From CAHJWO01 sp964245885 (GTDB lineage Bacteria > Verrucomicrobiota > Verrucomicrobiia > Chthoniobacterales > SZAS-18), in assembly GCA_964245885.1 (NCBI GenBank), contig CAXTOX010000028.1, positions 1 through 35,817 of the forward strand: DNA of 35,817 nucleotides. The letters are read 5' to 3'. The notes beneath the pieces were generated by a model, which made no database searches, had not been told where the DNA came from, and saw nothing but the letters and a program-made list of their open reading frames with translations. Positions 29,259 through 35,817 of this stretch are shown here, piece after piece. Numbering within the stretch: the first letter of the stretch is position 1; each line of letters opens with the position of its first letter. The translations under genes and the position numbers were made by a program.

Positions 29259-30248
29259 TCACGCGACCTCGCCGCGGAAATAATCGATGGTCGCGCGGAT
29301 GCCCTCGTCGAAGTCCACCTTGGGTTCCCAACCCAGGATCGCCCGGGCGCGGGTGATGTCGGGCTGGCGCACTTTCGGGTCGTCCACGGGCAGCGGCCTG
29401 TATTCGAGCTGGCTCCTGGTGCCGGTGATGCGGATGATCTCCTCGCCGAATTCCTTGATGGTCATTTCGCGCGGGTTGCCGATGTTGACCGGCTCGTGGA
29501 AGTCGCTCTGGCTGAGCTTGAAGATGCCGTCGATCAGGTCGCTGACGTAGCAGAACGAGCGCGTCTGGTGCCCGTCGCCGAAGATCGTCAGCGGCTGCCC
29601 GGTGAGCGCCTGGCCGATGAAGGCGGGCACCACCCGGCCGTCGCGCAGGCGCATGCGCGGACCATAGGTGTTGAAGATGCGCACGATCTTGGTGTCCATG
29701 CCGTGGTAGCGGTGGTACGCCATGGTCATGGCCTCGGCGAACCGCTTGGCCTCGTCGTACACGCCGCGCGGCCCGATGGGGTTGACGTTGCCCCAGTAGT
29801 CTTCCTTCTGCGGGTGGACGAGCGGGTCGCCGTAGCATTCGCTGGTGGAGGCGAGGAGAAACGTCGCGCCCTTGTCCTTGGCCAGTCCAAGGGCGTTGTG
29901 GGTGCCCAGCGCACCGACCTTAAGCGTGGGGATGGGCAGCTCCAGGTAGTCGATGGGGCTGGCCGGCGAGGCGAAGTGGAACACGTAGTCCACCTCGCCC
30001 GGAACAAAGATGTATTCCGAGACGTTGGCGCGGATGAACCGGTAGCGTTCGTCGCCCGCGAGGTGCTCAATGTTCCGGGTGTTGCCGGTGATGAGGTTGT
30101 CCACGCCGATGACCCGGTGGCCTTCCTTGAGGAGCCGGTCGGTGAGGTGCGACCCTAGGAAACCCGCCCCGCCGGTGACGACGGTGGTCGGGCTGGCGGA
30201 CCGGGGTTTGGCGGGAATGGCGGAAGGTTCGGTGGGCGCATCAGGCAT
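29259..30248 (-). CDS. uxs: UDP-glucuronate decarboxylase (UDP-xylose synthase)
   Basis: This extended short-chain dehydrogenase of 329 residues makes UDP-xylose from UDP-glucuronate with bound NAD. The cofactor motif is TGGAGFLGSHL (25-35). Catalytic residues are Thr135 or Ser in LLASTSECYGD and Tyr164/Lys168 in RGVYDEAKRFAEAMT. Later family signatures are VRIFNTYGPRMRLRDGRVVPAF, the arginine in GHQTRSFCYVSDLIDG and PVNIGNPREMTIKEF. The HFASPASPIDYLELPIPTLK loop is characteristic of this branch compared with the epimerases. It would feed envelope or exopolysaccharide synthesis. It ends 39 bp before the pilus-like locus on the same strand. Confidence 0.92.
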   Translation of the reverse strand: MPDAPTEPSAIPAKPRSASPTTVVTGGAGFLGSHLTDRLLKEGHRVIGVDNLITGNTRNIEHLAGDERYRFIRANVSEYIFVPGEVDYVFHFASPASPIDYLELPIPTLKVGALGTHNALGLAKDKGATFLLASTSECYGDPLVHPQKEDYWGNVNPIGPRGVYDEAKRFAEAMTMAYHRYHGMDTKIVRIFNTYGPRMRLRDGRVVPAFIGQALTGQPLTIFGDGHQTRSFCYVSDLIDGIFKLSQSDFHEPVNIGNPREMTIKEFGEEIIRITGTRSQLEYRPLPVDDPKVRQPDITRARAILGWEPKVDFDEGIRATIDYFRGEVA

Positions 30249-30345
30249 GGCTGGCTCCCTATGTAGTGAGAGTCTCCGAGCGTGGCAAGCGACAAGTAAG
30301 GCACATTACGAGGGGCCGTCTTCCCACCTCGCCGACCCGGCACGA

Positions 30346-30603
30346 TCAGTAATGATACCGGCAGGAAACGATGATGACCGCTGCGGGCGTCGCCTTGTAG
30401 ACCAGTCGATGCTCCGTGTTGATCCGGCGCGACCAGTAGCCTTTGAGTTGATGCTTGAGCGGTTCGGGTTTGCCGATCCCCTCGAAGGGGCTGCGGGCCG
30501 CTTCGGTGATCAAGCGGGTCAAGCGTTCAAAGAGCGCGGGGTCTTCCGCCGACCACGCGGTAAATTGTGCGAATGCTTCCTGGTGGAAGTGGACCTGCCT
30601 TAT
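30346..30603 (-). CDS. yoeB: YoeB/Txe-type mRNA interferase toxin with ATA start
   Basis: The product is 85 residues: (ATA)-RQVHFHQEAFAQFTAW, then FERLTRLITEAARSPFEGIG, KPEPLKHQLKGYWSRRIN and EHRLVYKATPAAVIIVSCRYHY. The C-terminal CRYHY, the Glu in SPFEGIGKPE and the Arg in WSRRIN correspond to the active site of YoeB, a ribosome-dependent RNase of the RelE fold. Length equals E. coli YoeB. The usual ATGA overlap with the antitoxin stop is here ATAA, so the expected ATG reads ATA and the antitoxin ends with TAA. No ATG, GTG or TTG lies in frame just upstream. Either AUA is used weakly or the toxin is silent. Otherwise the frame is intact. Confidence 0.85.
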   Translation of the reverse strand: MRQVHFHQEAFAQFTAWSAEDPALFERLTRLITEAARSPFEGIGKPEPLKHQLKGYWSRRINTEHRLVYKATPAAVIIVSCRYHY

Positions 30604-30824
30604 CGAAAGGGGGTCTGGTCCGGCACGACGACGTTGCGCCCGGCTTCCACGTCCGCGACGGCGGCGAGAAGCTTTTCTCGGTTGGCGGGCGAGCGCAGCA
30701 GGTAGTCCGTTTCATCCGTCTCCGCGACGGCGATCTCGATCTCTTTGTGTGGAAAGGCCGCTTTCAAGCTTTCCAGGAAGCTGGCGTCGAGTTCGTCCGC
30801 GTTGAGGCGATAGATGGTGAACAC
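30600..30824 (-). CDS. Antitoxin of the YoeB-type pair
   Basis: The product is 74 residues from GTG 30824 (MFTIYRLNADELDASFLESL). The sequence KEIEIAVAETDETDYLLRSP and NREKLLAAVADVEAGRNVVV matches the short antitoxins that pair with Txe/YoeB toxins in many bacteria: two strands and helices that dimerise, then a flexible acidic tail that wraps the toxin. The final TAA overlaps the toxin's ATA codon by two bases. Autoregulation of the operon by the complex is usual for the family. Confidence 0.82.
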   Translation of the reverse strand: MFTIYRLNADELDASFLESLKAAFPHKEIEIAVAETDETDYLLRSPANREKLLAAVADVEAGRNVVVPDQTPFR

Positions 30825-30830
30825 GATCCG

Positions 30831-30859
30831 AGCCTAGCGGTTGACGACGGTGGAGGCAA
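30831..30859 (-). promoter_or_regulatory. Candidate promoter of the toxin-antitoxin operon
   Basis: On the minus strand TTGCCT (30859-30854) and TAGGCT (30836-30831) are separated by 17 nt. The expected transcription start would be close to the GTG at 30824, implying a leaderless or nearly leaderless mRNA. The match to the consensus is moderate. Confidence 0.25.
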
Positions 30860-30964
30860 GCCGGGCTACGGGGATGGCCCGCGCCGCGCCGCTTCGCTCG
30901 GCATCATCCTGCGCTTCGTTTGAAATCCCTCCCCTCACCCACCACTCTGACCGACATCCCACCC

Positions 30965-32014
30965 ATGAAAACAAACGCCATCCACCAAACCAAGTTCCGT
31001 CTTCCTCTGTGCGCCCCCGCTGCCTCCTTTGGCGTGGCGGTCCTGGCTGCCCTTGGCTGCGCCGCCAGTCTGGCTCCCCTCGCCCGGGCCGAAGCGCCTT
31101 TCGACGCCGACATCAAAAACAATTCGCTGGCCGTCAGTCCCGATGAACACCTGGCCGCTGTTTCCTACAGCGACGAGAAGCATGTCATCGTGTACGACCT
31201 CCAGACGGGTAAAGCCATCAAAACATTGGAGGGCTACGTCACCCCGCGCAACATCGTCTTCGCCCCGGACGGCAAACGTTTCTTCGTCTCCGACAGCAGC
31301 CTCGGCACGGTCAACGTGGTGGACGCGGCCAGCTTCGAGACCGTGACCCGTTACCCGGTGGGCTACGGCGTGTTCGGCACCGTGCTCACGGCGGATGGCC
31401 GGACACTCTACGCCAACGACGAAGCCGCCAGCACCGTGACAGCGGTGGACACCACCGACGGCTCGGCCAAAGCGGTCATCCCCGGCTTCTCCCAGCCCCG
31501 CCAGGGCATCCGCCTCGCGCCGGACGGCAAGGAAGCTTTCGTGACCAACTTCCCCGGCGACAAGATCACGGTCGTGGACCTCGCCACGCACAAGATCACC
31601 GGCGAGATCACGGGCTTCAAGGCGTTGCGCGCCATCTCGATCACCAAGGACGGCAAGACGCTCTACGCGGGCAACAGCGGCGCGAACGAAGTGGCCGTCG
31701 TGGACCTGGCCAAGCGCGAGATCGTCGAGCGTGTGCCGGTGGGGAAAGACCCGTACGGCGCCGCCCTCACCCCGGACGGCAAGTTCGTCTATTCCGGCAA
31801 CAAAGCGGATAACAGCCTATCCATCATCGACACCGCGACACGCAAAGTCATCGGTACCATCACAGGCTTCCAGGAGCCCCGCCAAGCCATCGTGTTCACC
31901 AAAGACGGCAAGACCGCCTACGTGCTCAACAAGGACTTGAGCATCGCCGTGGTGGAAGCGGCCACCTCTAGGATCGTCAGGACACTGACCCCGGAAACAG
32001 CCGCAGGTCGTTGA
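30965..32014 (+). CDS. Exported YVTN-type beta-propeller protein
   Basis: The product is 349 residues from ATG 30965. A long signal peptide (basic MKTNAIHQTKFRLP, then FGVAVLAALGCAASLAPLARA) ends near residue 42. The rest is about seven blades of 40-43 residues, each with a PDGK or KDGK turn and a strand such as VNVVDAASFETV, VTAVDTTDGSAK, ITVVDLATHKITG, VAVVDLAKREIVE or LSIIDTATRKVIG. These are YVTN/lactonase-like propeller repeats. Such proteins sit in the periplasm or outside and have roles from surface-layer to redox-partner binding; no catalytic site is evident. It is divergent from the toxin-antitoxin pair. Confidence 0.88.
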   Translation: MKTNAIHQTKFRLPLCAPAASFGVAVLAALGCAASLAPLARAEAPFDADIKNNSLAVSPDEHLAAVSYSDEKHVIVYDLQTGKAIKTLEGYVTPRNIVFAPDGKRFFVSDSSLGTVNVVDAASFETVTRYPVGYGVFGTVLTADGRTLYANDEAASTVTAVDTTDGSAKAVIPGFSQPRQGIRLAPDGKEAFVTNFPGDKITVVDLATHKITGEITGFKALRAISITKDGKTLYAGNSGANEVAVVDLAKREIVERVPVGKDPYGAALTPDGKFVYSGNKADNSLSIIDTATRKVIGTITGFQEPRQAIVFTKDGKTAYVLNKDLSIAVVEAATSRIVRTLTPETAAGR

Positions 32015-32052
32015 GAATCCTTTGAACGCTCTCCTCGCCCATCCGGGTGGAT

Positions 32053-32263
32053 TACAGCGTTTTTCGTTTGCGTGTGGAGTCCTCCCAGCCCCGGCAGGGG
32101 CGCAAGGGTTTAGCCCACGGCGTGAGCCGTGGGGAACATGTGCCGAGTGGAATAGCCCCGGCAGGGGCGTAAGAAAGCAGGCGGGCCAGCAAGGAATGCC
32201 CCGCCTGCTTTCTTACGCCCCTGCCGGGGCTAAAAACCCTACGAGCAACCGGAAAACGCTTTA
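32053..32263. repeat. Large palindromic element, copy 4 (MITE-like)
   Basis: The left end is ACAGCGTTTTTCGTTTGCG and the right end GAGCAACCGGAAAACGC, the same orientation as copy 2. It is the shortest copy: the right-hand CCCACGGC hairpin is absent. The inner stem (CCCCGGCAGGGGCGTAAGAA against its complement) closes around a GC-rich loop that itself pairs (GCAGGCGGG with CCCGCCTGC). It lies between convergent genes. Confidence 0.85.
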
Positions 32264-32361
32264 GTAGGCGATAGGTTGAGGGGAGTGCATCCCCGTGACC
32301 GCGAGAGGCTGCCGCCTGCGGGGACGCGCTTTGCTTTTACCGCCTTGCGAGAAGGCTATCA

Positions 32362-32378
32362 CTTACGAATGTCGTAAG
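32362..32378. promoter_or_regulatory. Perfect 17-bp palindrome, possible operator
   Basis: CTTACGA-ATG-TCGTAAG, with 7-bp arms, stands alone in the spacer between the repeat and the unknown gene at 32397. The form resembles dimeric repressor operators such as those of BlaI/MecI/CopY-type regulators, but no such regulator is in the window. It has no T run. It could be the remnant of a lost regulated gene. Confidence 0.35.
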
Positions 32379-32396
32379 AATGACCACGTCCCTGGT

Positions 32397-33167
32397 TCAA
32401 CTGCTCTGCTGCTCCACCTCGATGTCGATCACCTCTGTCGCGGGTTGTTCCGCCGCTTCCTCGCGCGTGGCCTCCTCGCTTCTCTTTTTCATCTGCTCCT
32501 TGAGCGTACTTTGCCCTTGCGCGGTGAGCGCATCGATCCTTTCAACCGGCAGCGGTTTGCCGTTCGCCACGACGGCGAAGAGATCGTTCCCCTCGCCGAT
32601 CATGCCCGGCAGCACGTCGCGAAACGCATCGCCATTTTCGAAGTCCACCTCCATCAATTCCCCTGCTTCGTCCAGGTAGAGGACGTGGATCTTGCCGGCG
32701 TCGCGCCGCTTTTCACGGATGAAATCCTTGACCTCCTCGCGATGGTTTCGCTGCAAACTTTTCGCCGATGGCAGCGTGCGGGTCATGCGCTGCCACAAGG
32801 CCATGACTTCCATCATCGCCTGGCCTTTCTTCCCCTCCTCCCGCGCCGCGTCCCAGTCGAAGGTGCGGAGCTGGTCGATGATCGACCGTGCGGGGTCCCA
32901 GTCGTCCTCGGGACTGACGGGCATCCGCCCGGAGTCCAACCCGAAGAAGGGACCTTCCTCCCCGCCGATGAATACGAAGTAGTCGAAATCCTCCGGGATC
33001 GCCGCGTTGAGCGTCTGCTGCAACGCCTCGACTTCCCCGCGGAGTTCGGCGGAGAGAAGCCCGGTTTCGCCGCCGATTTCATCGCGCGAAATGTCGACGC
33101 TATCGTCCTCCGCGAATTGCGGAGCGTGGGCGACGGCACGGGTTTGCAGGTCGATAATTTCCTTCAT
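32397..33167 (-). CDS. Acidic protein of unknown function
   Basis: I recognise no family for these 256 residues. There is no signal peptide or membrane segment, so it is cytoplasmic. The first 120 residues are acidic and contain FDYFVFIGGEEGPFFGLDSG, a compact turn-rich stretch. The middle is charged helical (SLQRNHREEVKDFIREKRRD). Next comes a small beta region (KIHVLYLDEAGELMEVDFENG), and the tail is a Glu/Gln/Ala-rich helix (QMKKRSEEATREEAAEQP). The gene starts 49 bp after gcvP on the same strand. No terminator is visible between them, so co-transcription is possible, although a functional link to glycine cleavage is not evident. Confidence 0.7.
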   Translation of the reverse strand: MKEIIDLQTRAVAHAPQFAEDDSVDISRDEIGGETGLLSAELRGEVEALQQTLNAAIPEDFDYFVFIGGEEGPFFGLDSGRMPVSPEDDWDPARSIIDQLRTFDWDAAREEGKKGQAMMEVMALWQRMTRTLPSAKSLQRNHREEVKDFIREKRRDAGKIHVLYLDEAGELMEVDFENGDAFRDVLPGMIGEGNDLFAVVANGKPLPVERIDALTAQGQSTLKEQMKKRSEEATREEAAEQPATEVIDIEVEQQSS

Positions 33168-33216
33168 AGGCGGTTCCTCTTGGGGATGCTTTTCGCGCGT
33201 TCGGTGAGGATGTCGC

Positions 33217-35817
33217 TCAATCTTCGTACGCCTCCATCGGCACGCAGGAGCAGACCAGATTCCGGTCGCCGTAGACGCTGTCGATGCGGCCCACCGCCGG
33301 CCAGAACTTGTGCTCGCGCAGCCACCGCGCCGGGTACGCCGCCAGCGAACGCGGATAGACGTGCGTCCACTCGTCGGCCGTCACGGTTTGCGCGGTGTGC
33401 GGCGCGCCCTTGAGCACGTTGTCCTTGCGGTCGGCCTCGCCGTTGGCAATCGCCTGGATCTCGCCGTGGATGGCGATCATCGCGTCGCAGAAACGATCCA
33501 TCTCCGCCTTCGCCTCGCTCTCGGTCGGCTCGACCATCATCGTGCCCGTCACCGGCCACGACACCGTCGGCGCGTGGAAGCCGTAGTCCATCAATCGCTT
33601 CGCTACGTCCTCGACCTTCACATCGGCGGTCTTCTCGAACGGACGCAGGTCCAGAATACATTCGTGGGCCACCAACCCGTCGTTGCCACGGTAGAGCACC
33701 GGGAAATGTGGCTCCAGTTGCTTGGCGATGTAGTTGGCGTTGAGGATGGCGAGCTTCGTCGCGTCGGCCACGCCGTCGCGGCCCATCATGGCAATGTAGA
33801 GCCACGAAATGACGAGGATGCTCGCGCTGCCGAGCGGGGCCGCCGACACCGGGCCGCCGCCGGGCAGTTCGTAGGCGTCGCGCTGCGGATGGCCCGGCAG
33901 GAACGGCGCGAGGTGCGCCGCCGCGCAAATCGGACCTACGCCCGGGCCGCCACCGCCGTGCGGGATGCAGAAAGTCTTGTGCAGATTGAGATGCACCACG
34001 TCCGCGCCGATGTCGCCCGGACGGCAGAGGCCGACCTGGGCGTTCATGTTCGCACCGTCCATGTAGACCTGACCGCCACTGTCGTGGGTCACCCGGCAGA
34101 TCTCCTTGATCGTGTCCTCGAAGACCCCGTGCGTGGACGGGTAGGTGATCATCAACGCCGCGAGCTTGTCTTTATTCGCCTCCGCGCGGGCGCGCAAGTC
34201 GGCCACGTCGATGTTGCCCTGGCTGTCGCATTTCACGGGAACGACCTGGTAGCCCGCCATCACGGCGCTGGCCGGGTTGGTGCCGTGCGCGCTCATCGGG
34301 ATGAGACACACGTTGCGATGGCCCTGGCCGCGGCTTTCCTGGTAACCGCGGATGGCGAGCAGACCGGCGTATTCGCCCTGTGACCCGGCGTTGGGCTGGA
34401 GGCTGACGGCAGGCAGGCCCGTGATCTCGCCGAGCCATTTCTCCAGGGTGTGCGCCAGCACGCGGTAGCCTTCCGCCTGCGCGGCGGGGGCGAACGGGTG
34501 CATTCGCCCGAACTCCGGCCACGTCACGGGGAACATCTCGCTCGTGGCGTTGAGTTTCATCGTGCAACTCCCGAGCGGGATCATGCTCGTGGTCAGCGAG
34601 AGGTCCTTCGACTCCAGGCGGCGCAGGTAGCGCAGCATCTCGGTCTCGGTGTGGTAGCGGCTGAAAACCGGGTGCGTCAGGAACTCACCCGTGCGCGCGA
34701 GACTGGCGGGGATCGTGTCCGCCTCGACGGCCTGCGGCTCGAAGCCGGTGGTCTGGCCGCGGTGGAAGATCGTCCACAGGTCCTGCAAATCGGTGGCGTC
34801 GACGGTTTCATCGAGCGACACGCCCACGGTGTCGGCGCTGACCGTGCGCAGGTTGATACCCTTCGCTTCGGCGGCTGCGTGGACCGCCGCCATGCTGCCC
34901 GCGCCGACGCGCACCGTCAGCGTGTCGAAGTATGCCTCGGGGCCGACTTCGAGGCCGAGCTTCTTCAAGCCCGCCGCGAGCGTGCCGGTCAACCGGTGGA
35001 CGCGCCGCGCGATGGCCTTCAAGCCCTCCGGCCCGTGGTAGACGGCGTACATCGACGCGATGACGGCCAGGAGCACCTGGGCCGTGCAGATGTTGCTCGT
35101 GGCCTTGTCGCGGCGGATGTGTTGTTCGCGCGTCTGGAGGCTCAGGCGGTAGGCGGGTTTGCCGCTGCTGTCCCTGGAAACGCCGACCAAGCGGCCGGGC
35201 ATCATGCGCTTGAACTCGTCCTTCACCGCGAAATACGCCGCGTGCGGCCCGCCGTAGCCCAGCGGCACGCCGAAACGTTGCGTGCTGCCCACGGCCACGT
35301 CCGCGCCCCACTCGCCCGGCGGCTTGAGCAGGCACAACGCGAGCGGGTCGGCCGCGGCGACGAGGAGCGCCCCGGCGGCATGGACCTTTTCCGCGAACCC
35401 GGCATAGTCGTAGATCGCTCCGTCCGTCGCCGGGTACTGGACCAGCGCACCGAAGAATTTTTCCCCGATCTCCGCCGTCGCGTGGTCGCCGACGATGACC
35501 TCGATGTTCAGGGGCAGCGCCCGCGTCCGCACGACCGCGACCGTCTGCGGATGGCATTTCTCGGAGATGAAAAACGCCTGCTTTTTGCCCTGCGCCCCGC
35601 GTGCGGCGTAGCAGGTGTTCATCGCCTCGGCGGCGGCGGTGCCCTCGTCGAGCAGGGAGGCGTTGGAAATGTCCATCCCGGTGAGGTCGCAGACCATCGT
35701 CTGGAAGTTGATCAACGCCTCCAGCCGGCCCTGCGCGATCTCGGCCTGGTAGGGCGTGTAGGCGGTGTACCAGCCGGGGTTTTCGAGGATGTTGCGCTGG
35801 ATGACGCCGGGCGTCAG
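33217..35817 (-). CDS. gcvP: Glycine dehydrogenase (decarboxylating), P protein, 5' partial
   Basis: 866 residues are visible; the frame runs off the right edge with LTPGVIQRNILENPGWYTAYT, so about 90-100 N-terminal residues are missing. This is the long, fused P protein of the glycine cleavage system, which decarboxylates glycine and passes the aminomethyl group to the H protein lipoamide. The PLP lysine is in NLHKTFCIPHGGGGPG (codon at 33978-33976). DEGTAAAEAMNTCYAARG, LDETVDATDLQDLW, LGSCTMKLNAT, MSAHGTNPASAVMAGY and the end CSCVPMEAYED are family-typical. The other glycine cleavage genes are not in the window and may lie further upstream to the right. Confidence 0.96.
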   Translation of the reverse strand: MTPGVIQRNILENPGWYTAYTPYQAEIAQGRLEALINFQTMVCDLTGMDISNASLLDEGTAAAEAMNTCYAARGAQGKKQAFFISEKCHPQTVAVVRTRALPLNIEVIVGDHATAEIGEKFFGALVQYPATDGAIYDYAGFAEKVHAAGALLVAAADPLALCLLKPPGEWGADVAVGSTQRFGVPLGYGGPHAAYFAVKDEFKRMMPGRLVGVSRDSSGKPAYRLSLQTREQHIRRDKATSNICTAQVLLAVIASMYAVYHGPEGLKAIARRVHRLTGTLAAGLKKLGLEVGPEAYFDTLTVRVGAGSMAAVHAAAEAKGINLRTVSADTVGVSLDETVDATDLQDLWTIFHRGQTTGFEPQAVEADTIPASLARTGEFLTHPVFSRYHTETEMLRYLRRLESKDLSLTTSMIPLGSCTMKLNATSEMFPVTWPEFGRMHPFAPAAQAEGYRVLAHTLEKWLGEITGLPAVSLQPNAGSQGEYAGLLAIRGYQESRGQGHRNVCLIPMSAHGTNPASAVMAGYQVVPVKCDSQGNIDVADLRARAEANKDKLAALMITYPSTHGVFEDTIKEICRVTHDSGGQVYMDGANMNAQVGLCRPGDIGADVVHLNLHKTFCIPHGGGGPGVGPICAAAHLAPFLPGHPQRDAYELPGGGPVSAAPLGSASILVISWLYIAMMGRDGVADATKLAILNANYIAKQLEPHFPVLYRGNDGLVAHECILDLRPFEKTADVKVEDVAKRLMDYGFHAPTVSWPVTGTMMVEPTESEAKAEMDRFCDAMIAIHGEIQAIANGEADRKDNVLKGAPHTAQTVTADEWTHVYPRSLAAYPARWLREHKFWPAVGRIDSVYGDRNLVCSCVPMEAYED

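Noticed and set aside
35700..35817. Glycine riboswitch or glycine cleavage operon promoter near gcvP
   Set aside because: The gcvP start is beyond the window edge, so no upstream region is visible.

Overview
This is a high-GC draft bacterial scaffold with five N gaps (10423-10452, 15397-15406, 17487-17496, 21437-21446, 26377-26386). The best taxonomic clue is a minus-strand block at 29219-21252. It encodes homologues of Akkermansia Amuc_1102, 1101, 1100, 1099 and 1098 in that order: an Ig-like protein, a PilM-like ATPase, the Amuc_1100-type protein, a single-pass protein and a secretin. That gene order is a hallmark of the Verrucomicrobiota type IV pilus-like locus, so I infer a free-living, repeat-rich verrucomicrobial bacterium, perhaps near Opitutae (the class is a guess). 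I found no tRNA, rRNA, CRISPR array or transposase.

Layout. 1-1850: end of a hybrid histidine kinase, a DUF4337-type membrane protein and a broken DUF5615 PIN-like toxin gene. 2306-4553: a two-gene ABC-2 exporter. 4554-5241: dense repeats. 5242-7041 (minus): an exported protein of unknown function and a family 2 glycosyltransferase. 7532-9356: a LexA-like S24 repressor convergent with a frameshifted manganese catalase. 9535-12769: aldo/keto reductase, DUF34/Nif3 protein, polyphosphate-glucokinase-like ROK kinase and a methyltransferase. 12779-14215: an exported SAM hydrolase and a YjbQ protein. 14292-18271: SppA protease, a small lipoprotein and ribonuclease D. 18661-20993 (minus): coaE, rho and a small basic protein. 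21252-29219 (minus): the pilus-like locus. 29259-30248: UDP-glucuronate decarboxylase. 30346-30824: a YoeB-type toxin-antitoxin pair whose toxin start codon reads ATA. 30965-32014: a YVTN beta-propeller. 32397-35817 (minus): an unknown acidic protein and a 5'-truncated gcvP.

The most unusual content lies between the genes. Five spacers hold head-to-head arrays of a 7-bp repeat (GGCAGAA/TTCTGCC), four of them forming near-perfect 24-37 bp stems. In all five the pyrimidine arm faces the next gene's start, and in four it ends 5-15 nt from the start codon. In the fifth it appears to encode the signal peptide core of the SAM hydrolase. Four copies of a 211-326 bp element with imperfect terminal inverted repeats and internal hairpins occupy other spacers. 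A third set of short hairpins, three with a CTCCG-type loop, sits in convergent spacers. A 21-bp motif beginning TAGACCTCCGGC recurs at gene ends and supplies the sppA stop codon.
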